Shown here: positions 52,601 through 61,666 of the stretch, one piece after another
Layout: each line of letters opens with the position of its first letter
How positions within the stretch are numbered: position 1 is the first letter of the stretch
Source of the DNA: Todiramphus chloris collaris
Taxonomy: Eukaryota > Chordata > Aves > Coraciiformes > Alcedinidae
Direction of reading: 5' to 3'
Assembly (NCBI GenBank): GCA_025345505.1
Contig: JANVCC010000076.1
Coordinates: 7,873,838 to 7,937,837, forward strand
DNA length: 64,000 bases
The notes under the pieces: model-generated
Seen by the model: the letters and a program-made list of their open reading frames with translations, nothing else
What the model was told of the DNA's origin: nothing
The model's database searches: none
Made by a program: the position numbers and the translations under genes

Positions 52601-53302
52601 TTCCTTTCTTACAGCAGCTAACTGGGAGGAAAGCAGAGTTCTGCAGGGGACTGAAATGTCATAAAATTTCAGCAATATCCACACAGATACATGCACAGAT
52701 ATATATACACACACTTCTCTCATATAGTTTCGCATTACTTATCTATACATTCCACTGTCCATGATGTCCCTTCACTACATAAACAAGAGTTAGACATGTG
52801 CATACACCAGAATATTCCCAGTGTTCCTTGCCCAGATCCCTGTCCAGAACCAAACGAAGCATCTTTGTACATATACTTTTTTTATGGCACCAGTAGACAT
52901 CTCACTAGCATGTACTTTAGGACTGTCTCTCCATGCAGCCTCACCTAATGATCTACAAGTCTAAAATCAAGCAGCCAAGAGGATTTCTGTAGTATGTTAA
53001 ACCTTTAATTCAAGCCAAATGCTGTGTCAGCACCAATTCTAGTTACTCTCTTTGGTGCTATTAGATACACATGGTGAGACTCCATTCCCATCATGTTTAT
53101 TGTGTCGACATTGCCTAAGGGGGTTATAAAAACTAGTCGTGTCTGTGTGGTTCCTGTGGCATGGCTAAAAGAATAGCCCTGAACTCTGAAAATGATCTCT
53201 GGGTGTAAAGCAATATCAGGCTATCATTCATTCCTTTTTTTTTTCCTGGCTATATTAAATAATACCTTGGTATTTAGACATAATTCACAGTATGTGGATG
53301 CT
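49681..53302. other. AT-rich noncoding DNA, possible conserved element at 50440-50800
   Basis: No gene recognised. The segment 50440-50800 is non-repetitive and carries several TTAATAAATA and CAATTACA motifs plus a few retained CpGs, a composition often seen in conserved enhancers, but this is unproven. Short (CAAG)n at 52273-52287 and TA/CA-rich DNA at 52683-52715 are the only simple repeats. Confidence 0.55.
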
Positions 53303-53336
53303 GAGTGAGAGAGAAAGAGAGAGAGAAAGGAAGAGC
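53303..53336. repeat. (GA)n purine tract
   Basis: GAGTGAGAGAGAAAGAGAGA and further GA-rich sequence, abutting the left edge of the CR1 RT fragment. Confidence 0.9.
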
Positions 53337-53668
53337 AGTGGATGTTGTCTACCTTGACTTCAGCAAGGTTTTTGACACTATCACCCACAACATCCTCATG
53401 GTTAAGCTCAGGAAGTGGGGGTTAGAAGAGGGGACAGTGAGGTGGGTTGAGAACTGGACGAACAACAGAGCTCGGAGGGTTGTGATCAGCGGAGCAGAGT
53501 CCAGTAGGCAACCTGTAAGTAGCAGTGTTCCACAAGGGTCAGTACTGAGTCCAGTTTTATTCAACATGTTCATCAATGACCTGGATGAAGGGATAGAGTG
53601 TACCCTCAGCAAGTTTGCTGATGACACTAAACTGGGAGGAGTGGCTGATAGACCAGAAAGTTGTGCTT
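53328..53668 (+). mobile_element. CR1 RT fragment with an open catalytic frame
   Basis: An internal piece of CR1 ORF2 RT, about 340 bp. One frame runs uninterrupted from box A (Tyr-Leu-Asp-Phe-Ser-Lys-Val-Phe-Asp, 53350-53376) through Trp-Val-Glu-Asn-Trp, Val-Pro-Gln-Gly-Ser-Val-Leu-Ser-Pro, and Met-Phe-Ile-Asn-Asp-Leu-Asp-Glu. It then reads Phe-Ala-Asp-Asp (53614-53625) and Thr-Lys-Leu-Gly-Gly. Similarity stops abruptly near 53668 in unique DNA, but the frame stays open to 53796, giving a 163-codon frame from 53305. The left end merges into a GA tract. The 3' terminus is absent, so this is a deletion product of a larger insertion. It preserves the catalytic residues but lacks most of the domain. 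Confidence 0.93.
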
Positions 53669-54211
53669 TTAAGTCTTCTGACTTTGAAGACATCTACTTC
53701 TGGTTTTACAAAAGGCTTTGTAAATTTGTAAAAAAATACTTTGGAGTCCCTTGCACACTTGTGTTTCCTTCCAGGGGAAACCCACAGCTCCCATGACAGC
53801 AGGTAGATTCAAGTGGCAGTCAGCAAAGTAAACATTTAACTGGACCAAGGACTCTGAAACATTCCCAAATCCAATCGCTTCAGTTTTAGTTCAACCGTGC
53901 AAAACTCTACCTCAAATGTAACAACAATTCTGTTCTCCTTTATGCTGGAGTGGAAGGATACATTTGTTAAGATTGGTAAAGTAATGAGCAGTGAGCCCTT
54001 CTTTACCCAAACGAGAATAAATGAATAATGGTATATTAGATAAGTGCAGCCCAAAAGACAGTCTCCAAGTCTCTTCTTGTATAATTCATATGGTCAGTGA
54101 CTTTCTTAGGAATGACTTTTCTTTGTTTAGCTCTGACTGACTCCTCTTTACTGTCTTGATTCAGGAAATACCATAAACACATCTTTAATTACGTATTCAA
54201 ACACACACTTT
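53669..54211. other. Noncoding DNA between CR1 pieces
   Basis: No CR1 similarity is visible although CR1 pieces flank it on both sides. The spacing (about 540 bp) is shorter than the about 830 bp expected between the same positions in one element. The two pieces are therefore better read as separate insertions, or as one element altered by deletion and replacement. Confidence 0.5.
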
Positions 54212-54266
54212 GAATCAGATGATCTTTAAGATCCCTTCCAACCCAAACCATTCTATGATTCTATAA
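54212..54266 (+). mobile_element. Very short CR1 3' tail
   Basis: About 55 bp ending TTCCAACCCAAACCATTCTA and TGATTCTATA, preceded by ATCAGATGATCTTTAAGATC. This is a classic CR1 terminus, with extreme 5' truncation. Confidence 0.9.
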
Positions 54267-54369
54267 AGCATACACTCAAGCCTATCCATTTTTTAGCAAA
54301 TTTATCAACGTTTAGCAAAGCACAGAAACATCATCTGTAGCACCAAGCTAACAAATAAAAACCAACTGG

Positions 54370-54850
54370 ATTTTGGTGTCAGGACATAGCAAAGGCCAGC
54401 TGCTCCCTGAGGGCCAGTGAGCCAGGGACAACAGAGGAGGACCCTTTAGGCTAGCAGGGCAAGGGACTCACTAGCCAGCGCCCAGACACACAGTGGCTGT
54501 GCAAGGTGAGCAGGACAGACCCAAAGACTGTCACCAGGTTCATCCAGGCATTCAGATCATCAGGTGAGGCTGCAGTGATGAGGACAGGACAAAGATAGAC
54601 CAGAAGGTCAGCCCACGGGCCAAGCCCATCTAAGCAGGGCCCATGGCCGGGCAGGGCAGGGCTGTGGTGGAGCTTCAGATCTGCATTCCTACAGCACTGC
54701 TGGGGCAGTGGCTGATGGTCCCGAGATAAGCTGACATGGAACAACATGATCAGGGGTTGGGGAGGCTCCAGGGGAGTCTGTTCAGGGCCAGTGTGGGCTG
54801 TTATTGCCTTCAAGGCCATGACATTGGGTTACACAACATGAGAAGGCCCT
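54370..54850. other. GC-rich island of unknown origin
   Basis: About 480 bp clearly richer in G+C than everything around it, with many CAGG, GGCCAG and CCATGG words and an internal GGGCAGGGCAGGGC. CpG is sparse, so it does not look like a CpG-island promoter. A minus-strand frame of 122 codons (54451-54819) spans it. That frame is Pro/Leu/His-rich and has no recognisable domain, as expected from composition. The abrupt edges and distinct composition suggest an inserted, unclassified interspersed repeat or LTR. I could not identify the family. Confidence 0.5.
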
Positions 54851-57425
54851 ATCCTGTCATTGCACTGTGAAAACTAAAGAAAACCATACAATTTAGACAG
54901 GATTTTTTTAAAACATAAGGCAAGAGCTTCTATTTTTTAAAATGAAAGCTTAGTAAATGTTTTGATATCTCTTTCTGATTTTCTTTATTTGGAAAACTGT
55001 TATTACAGAGATATTTTTAAATTTGTGCAATATGACATGGAAATTTTGAGGGGACCTTTTTTATGATTATGTTTTTTGAGTGAGAGAAATCAGAAATAGT
55101 TGCAATGATGTTTTCTTAGTAGATAACTTTACTATGTGGGCCAAATATATACTTAACACCTAGTGATTTACAGCCTTAATCATTATATTGATGATTAAAA
55201 GGTTGCCAAAGGACAAACTTTATGATGTATTTATTTCACCCCAATGTACAGTTAAACTTGAGCACTTTTCACACACAGAACATAAAAAGTAAACTTTTTT
55301 TTTACTTCAGTTTAACATTTCTGATTTTAAAAAAATATTTACATTGAAGCATAACTGACACAGCTGTCAGCAAATCTTAAAAATGATGGTATTTTTAAAA
55401 AAAATCCTCTTTTCTATTTCTTGACATTGTACATGAAAAACCCGTTGTCTAGATCTAGCAACTTTTAAGACAGAAAAGGACCATTTTAACTTGGTGTCCT
55501 CTTGACTGTTTTGCATTCTAACACATCTGTGACTACGCAGGATTTCACAGCTGTCACTGCTCAGCCTTCATAGTCACCTGGAACTTCATTAACACGAATA
55601 GGAACCAGACCCTTATGCTCTAAAATTACAAATACTTGCCACTGACTATAAAGAAACAACGTTATTACCGCTACGAGTATAAGAGCAAAAAGCCAATGGC
55701 AAATCCAAGGAGTTCTGTCAGCATCTAATCATGACTAGTGAGAATCTGCACTAGCTAGACTCATTACTGCTTGAAATAGAATTGTCTAAACTGCATATAC
55801 TGAGGATAATATTGCAACAGACAGAGTTTGAGATCTTAAGATGTCATTTAAGAGGAGGATTTGTCTTGCTTTTAAGTAATCCTGAGGCCTACAAAAAGGA
55901 TTTGAATGGATTTTATGAAACACATTTACATCTTTCAGGCCAAATCTATACTACTGCAGAGTCAAGACATGCAAATTCAATCCTCTGACAGGGAAACAAC
56001 CATGGCAAAGAATCTTGATTTACTGCGTTGTGGATGGGCACGACACCCCCAAAAAATGACTGACAGTCAAAAAACTTCACATTATCAAATACAAATTTAT
56101 TTTGCAAATCAATTCTCAAATGCTTAGTTAGACCTGTGGTAAGTGTTTATTGATTTAAATTAAAGCAGGAAAGTTTCCATGCAAATCAAAACTAAATTAG
56201 TTGGTTGTTCATAGACAACTTTCTTCTTTACTCATAAAAATGATCAGAAAGTGAGAAGGAAAAAAGAATGAGAAAACAATACGTTATGCTTGCTTTCAAA
56301 GTAGCAAACACCTTGGAAGAGATGGGAAGTCCTGCCTTTTTTTATTATTTGTTATGTATTTTCTGTACTAGTCACATTTATGCCCACCTCTACATAACTC
56401 AACAAAACCCTTGGAATGGAGGACTAGTGCCCACTCTGAATGACGATGTATGTGAAACGGGCCCAAAAAGACAAAATTGATTCCAAAGGATAGAGGAGGT
56501 GGCAGATTTTGGATGGAGGGATGAAAAAATCCCCCAGATAGCTTTTTTGTGCCTATGCATGAATTGGTATTTCATATATGTAGGAGAAAGATAACAGACC
56601 AGGAAGCCTTTTGACTTTTCAGAATTATTCTTTCATTTCTATTCCATTTATTTAGGGAAGAATAAGACCCATTCATTTATTTTTCTTGAACAGTCTTATC
56701 TGTTCTGATCCTCAACAGTCCTGTTTGTTTTCTGTGCAACACACGTTGTACAACTTGACCTAGTGACAGCATATCTAACACCCGAGTCTGAACCATGTTC
56801 AGTAACCCACCTCAAAGATGAGGAACAGATTCTAAATCTTTTTATTTAGACTGTTTTCTGAGAGTGTCACTGTCTCAAAAGGGAGCATTTCCACTTTTGC
56901 CTACAGCTCAAAATTGTATGTGCTAACTGTGATTTCTTGTGCTTTTGCACTGACAGTCCTGGACAGCAGAACCTCTGTACAAACCCCAGAATCATTACAA
57001 GTTTTTTGCCAAAGTAGCTAATGATGAAGTGCCATGGTCCAAAAATACCACCTCTGCAGGGAGTAGAATGAATTGATCTTATAAGCTATTTCCATGCCCA
57101 GTCTTTTGCCCGACAATGTTAAAGCAAGTAAAAATCAGTTTTACTTACCCTGGTGTGGTCTGAAAGTCAAACATTATTTTCTTAGAAACTGGTTTCAAAA
57201 CTATCAAATCCTGCCCGAAAGCAGCCATCTAGGCTGATTTTTTCTGATCTGGGCTGATTTAAAGTGGTAATCAAGCTGAAGCCTGATTCACACTCCTAAC
57301 TGCAGATATCAAGGAAGAGGATTAATTTTATTTTATTGAATGTTTTTATTTCTGCTGTATATCAGATTTTCACATACATGATCAATTAATGTTGTATCTA
57401 ATCATGGGCGTGGTGTCACCTACAT
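54851..57425. other. AT-rich noncoding DNA
   Basis: No gene recognised. T- and A-runs of up to about nine bases occur (for example near 55295-55305). Open frames of 73 codons or fewer are unrecognised. Confidence 0.6.
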
Positions 57426-57466
57426 ATATGTCCACCCAACCTAAACCAACCCGTGATTCCGTAGAA
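57426..57466 (+). mobile_element. Possible decayed CR1 3' tail
   Basis: CACCCAACCTAAACCAACCC followed by GTGATTCCGTAG mirrors the CR1 end pattern (TTCCAACCTAAACCATTCTGTGATTCTGTAG). It is only about 40 bp long, so the call is tentative. Confidence 0.45.
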
Positions 57467-57786
57467 TAAGTTAAAGGAAATTCCGTCTTTCTTTTTTATT
57501 TTCCTACTGCTTCTATTACTAATTGGTAACATGTGCAAGGTTCTTTTCCCCTAGAGGAGATGATAATAAGCTGATAACCAGTTTTATCAAACATGAATTT
57601 TAAAGTAACACCTTAGCACTGACCTCCCATGCTGTTTCAGTAATTACATCAATAAGCAGAACATCTCAGAGTCAAGCATTTTATACTTTGAGGAATTTTA
57701 GTTTGAAGCGTGCTACCTGGTACACTTTTTTCTTTATTTCTTCGTTTTCTTTAAGCTGTACACTGATATTCTAAGAAACAGCATTT

Positions 57787-57802
57787 AAAAAAAAAAAAAA
57801 AA
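57787..57802. repeat. A16 homopolymer
   Basis: Sixteen consecutive A, preceded by GCATTT. No retroposon body is recognisable upstream. Confidence 0.95.
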
Positions 57803-57929
57803 GTCCAAGAAAAAAAGGGTCCCACTGAATGTCTGGTTTCTTGCCAGAAAAGACAACCAAAAGTAGAGAATTCAATGATAAACTGACAGGATAACGGTTG
57901 TATCTATCTATGAAAGAAATAAAACAACC

Positions 57930-57953
57930 CAACAAAACAAACAAACAAACAAA
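57930..57953. repeat. (CAAA)n microsatellite
   Basis: About five ACAA units (ACAAAACAAACAAACAAACA). Confidence 0.9.
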
Positions 57954-59586
57954 GAGTCATAGATTTCTCCAGATATTTAACATTGTGGTTTGCATTTTGT
58001 CATGTAGTGTATTTTTTACAATATAAAGATCTCACATTGTTCTATACTACATTTTTTAAGCATACCCATCATCATAGAGCCTTAATTAGATCCTCCCTCT
58101 CGTTTCTAGTTACACTGAAAGGTAATAAATACAAATTCAGCTCCCACTGAGCTCTCTTTTGGCTACAGATTTCAATTTAGCCAAATCATACTGTCTATAA
58201 ATGCATAAAATCACTGTGACACAGCCCTGGGGATAGATGAGAGTGCTCCTTCAGAGCTTTTTCAAACAAAAGCATTATCCAGACACAACAAATACGTGTA
58301 TTGGCACTTACAGACTAGGAGATTCACAAAAGAATCGTAATACAACGTAATTATACCTTTGTCCATAGTAGCTTTGCAAATGCATTTCATTCCTGCCTGT
58401 GATTGCCCTCAGTTATTCTGCACCAGAGGTCCCAGGCATCTGTGTACCCTAACGCTAACTTAGCAAATTTACCTTCAAAGCACAAACTACTGCTCATACT
58501 GAACTCTGCACAACAAAGAATAGCAGTAGGAAAGGTCACAAAATTCATTTTCTCTAATGACCTAAGTATGTATCCAAATATAAAAGCCTACTGCATTTGA
58601 TTTGCTCCTCAGGTATTTTTAGCTGCTTTTTTCTTCCACTAAATAATCACGTCTCTAACCATTCATGCTGACAGGTCTTTAATAAACACATACAGATGAG
58701 GGAACAAATGACAGATAAGAGATTTAAGAAAATACCTTTTTTTAGAAATACTATTTATTTTAAAGCCTTTGAAGAGCATCTGACAGCAATCCACAATGCA
58801 TGGCAAGCCTTACTAGCAGTAATGTAAAGAAAGACAGCGAAGTGATTCTGAAAAAATATGACTGGAAAGGAACAACTGTAATCTTATGGAAGTTGACTAG
58901 AATTTGACCTTATTTTGTACCTACTTCTCCTTCTGTTAGGTTATAAATCAAATATGATACATGCAAGAATCTCCCATCTCCCCTTCCCCAGAGTTTTAGA
59001 CCTTCTTGGTCTACCAGAGAATGGTTTGAGGTTTTTTAATATAGAAAGACAACATGCCATGATAGTCAGCCTACTGGACAGTATAACCTCCAGAAATTTG
59101 GGTAAGGATTTAGCAACACCATATTGAAGATGCTGTGCGTTACCTGAGAACCTGATGAAGGTAAAACAACAGAACTCCCTTTGCTTACAATCAGTAAGGT
59201 GAAAGAACAGTCTGTATTCAAAAGCAGACAGTTGTCGCATTGTCACCATGACCCTTCAGTCTATAGTTTTTAGAGAGTCCTCCAGTCGGTTCAGCTCTGC
59301 ATTGCTGCCAACAATCAGCTCCTTAAAGGGGGGCAAGGGAGACTGAAGGAACACATTTAAAAAATAAAAAAAAAAATAAAGGAACTGCTTATTCCTATAA
59401 CCAGTAATTCATCAGCTTCCAGTCTCTGTTTCCACACACACAGATAGACCCTGCAGGCATGGGGCAGGCAGTCATTGTCGGTTGGTGATAGATTGTGATT
59501 TGGAAGCATATTGTTTGGCAAGCTTTAAGTTTAAGTCCCTAATAACAACAGCTTTTAATTCCTGGCTTATTACAAGTGGCAGAGTG

Positions 59587-59628
59587 TCGCAGCAGTCATT
59601 GGGTTTAGACCCTTTAGCGCTGCTGCGA
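59587..59628. other. Inverted repeat, 9-bp arms
   Basis: TCGCAGCAG (59587-59595) and CTGCTGCGA (59620-59628) are exact reverse complements separated by 24 nt. The arms contain CpGs, unusual for this AT-rich neighbourhood. Confidence 0.7.
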
Positions 59629-60549
59629 GACTTGCTGAGTGTGGTGGGGTTTTATTCTGCTTACTAGGTGTCTCTCAAGTCATCAGCCAGATACTTCCTG
59701 GCACCATTCCCTCAACAGGGCTAATGAATCATGACAGTTCATCTCAAATTGCCCAGCTCAAACATTTAAATGTCCACCACAATCTACCAATGAACCCATC
59801 TGACTGCCATTGGGGATCAGTGGGAGAAATTTATTAATACACATAAGATTTGGCAGCATGTCAGGCTTAATCTATCACAACAGCTGAGATAATACACTTG
59901 TGCCCCTCCCTCCCCCACTATCCTGTGGTGAGAGACAAGAACACCAGAGGTGTAAGATCACCAGGGAATGTCCTGGTGCCAGCCAGCTTTGCTGCATCTC
60001 ACACTGTCTTCACCCACTTCCTCGTGCTATTCTCAACAGTGCTCATTTCTTCCAGCAGAGAAGTTCTAAGCTTTGCAAGAAGTGAAATAAACTTTTCAAA
60101 AAAAGTATCCTTCAGAAGTATTTAGGAAATCTACAGTGTTCTAATCAATAAACACGACGCTTGTCTGATTCCCTCTTCTGTACTAGAACCATGATAGAGC
60201 AACATGAGCTAATAACAAGCCTTTAGCTCAATTTGTTAATGCAATTTTTTTTTTCAGTAACAGAATCTAAATATTACTAACATGAAGTGAACTGAAGGAC
60301 AAAATGAACTGTCCCAATGCGTAGTCCTAGGTGGCTGTATTTTTTCCCCCTAAAGTCTCTAGAAACAATTTGGAATAAAAACATTTTAGTGTTGGAAAAG
60401 CATCACTGTGTCTTTAGTGCTATCTATACATAGATACATATTCTATACTCTAAGTGCTTACTAATAACTGAAGACACGTATTTTATTTCCAATCCAGATT
60501 AAAAAAACAGTTTTCTCAGAAGAAGCTACTGTAACCAAATGAAATTCAC

Positions 60550-60570
60550 TTTTTTTTTTTTTTTTTTTTT
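60550..60570. repeat. T21 homopolymer
   Basis: Twenty-one consecutive T, the longest homopolymer I see in the window. It could be the antisense of a retroposon poly(A) tail, but no element body is recognisable to its right. Confidence 0.95.
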
Positions 60571-61252
60571 CCTTTTGGTAGGGGTAATATCCAGTAGACG
60601 GAAGCTTTTTGATAACAGAAATGTCTCTGGAGACACATAATGGGAAAGAAGGCACGTTACAGCTCATTTACTTATAGCAGTTATGTGTTAAATTGCGGAT
60701 GAACTAAAATAGAATATAATTCTTTGAAAAAGGCAGCAGTGAAAGGATTTGAAAATCTATCCCAACAGAATTGCTCTTTGAGTTAATGTTTTATGGCTCA
60801 GTATTAAAATAATTATCCACATTATTGATCCTGCCTAGGTGGTAAGGGCATCCAAACAGCACCAAGTAGTGTTCTGAGCCTTCTCCAGAAGACCAACACT
60901 TGGAGTGGCTTTCTTTAACATGTTATTCACAGAAGGGCTATGAAGAGGGTTTCTTCAGTCAACTTGCAGTTCATTTTCCCTTATGTCAGCAACTGCACAA
61001 AAGCTGGAAAAACGCTGTCAAAATGAGAAAACAATTGTGTAAGATCTGTTTGCCATTATCAGCGCCTTCCTTCAGTCATTCCTTCAACAAACTGTCACAA
61101 GTTTTATATTCAGAGACTGAAGAGAAAGTGCCTTGGTGTGCAGTGATAGTGTGCTTTTGAAGTAAAACTCTCACTTAACCCAGTTTATCTTGTACTGGTT
61201 CACTTTGCCGAGTAATTTTGATACTTGTTAAATAGGTTCTTCTGGGAGGGGG

Positions 61253-61275
61253 CTAAACCAGAATCTCTGGTTTAG
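61253..61275. other. Perfect hairpin, 10-bp arms and 3-nt loop
   Basis: CTAAACCAGA, loop ATC, TCTGGTTTAG: exact reverse complements. It lies about 300 bp upstream of a CR1 tail. Not associated with a coding frame. Confidence 0.85.
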
Positions 61276-61391
61276 GTATGCACCAAACATTCCCCAGCCC
61301 TTCTCAGGGACAGCAGGGTCACAACCAAAGACTGGTCTTTTGGATAGCTTCAATCCGTATGCAAGGAGAGGGTGGCTGATCCAACAGAAAA

Positions 61392-61405
61392 GACTAGATC
61401 TAGTC
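61392..61405. other. 14-bp perfect palindrome
   Basis: GACTAGATCTAGTC reads the same on both strands. It is short enough to be chance in 64 kb. Confidence 0.8.
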
Positions 61406-61564
61406 CCAGGTAAGATTCCCAGACTGCCTATAATGTTGGTGCAGGGGCCACACCACCTTCTCTTTTTTTAATCTACTGATGTACTGCCCCAAATTGCTAG
61501 CTAGTATACATCCCATCACTGACAGTTCCTTAGTTGTAACTCGTAGCTAAGTATAGCAAACAGC

Positions 61565-61666
61565 TATGGTTTAGTAGTGACCTGGCAGTGCTGGGTTAAT
61601 AGTTGGACTCGATGATCTTAAGGGTCTCTTCCACCTGAAATGATTCTGGGATTCCATGATTCTCTC
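61565..61666 (+). mobile_element. CR1 3' tail, second subfamily type
   Basis: About 100 bp with TTAGTAGTGACCTGGCAGTG, CTGGGTTAATAGTTGGACTC and GATGATCTTAAGGGTCTC, ending ATGATTCTGGGATTCCATGA and TTCT. The GACCTGGCAGTGCTGGGTTA wording differs from the tails at 34080-34172 and 43660-43757 and marks a different CR1 subfamily. It is strongly 5' truncated. Confidence 0.88.

Larger units (their letters stand above)
57467..61564. other. AT-rich noncoding DNA with homopolymers
   Basis: No gene recognised. It holds A16 (57787-57802), (CAAA)n (57930-57953), T21 (60550-60570) and small inverted repeats at 59587-59628, 61253-61275 and 61392-61405. The interval 59470-59890 is non-repetitive with AT-rich homeodomain-type words and is a candidate for conservation testing. 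Confidence 0.6.

Noticed and set aside
53328-54266. Reading the RT fragment and the 3' tail as one CR1 element
   Set aside because: The intervening 540 bp shows no CR1 similarity and the spacing is wrong. Two events are more likely, though one rearranged element is not excluded.
54451-54819. 122-codon minus-strand open frame
   Set aside because: It lies in a GC-rich block where stop codons are rare. The composition-driven Pro/Leu/His-rich translation resembles no family.
60550-60570. T21 as the tail of a processed pseudogene
   Set aside because: No gene-like or retroposon body is recognisable next to it, and CR1 does not leave poly(A) tails.
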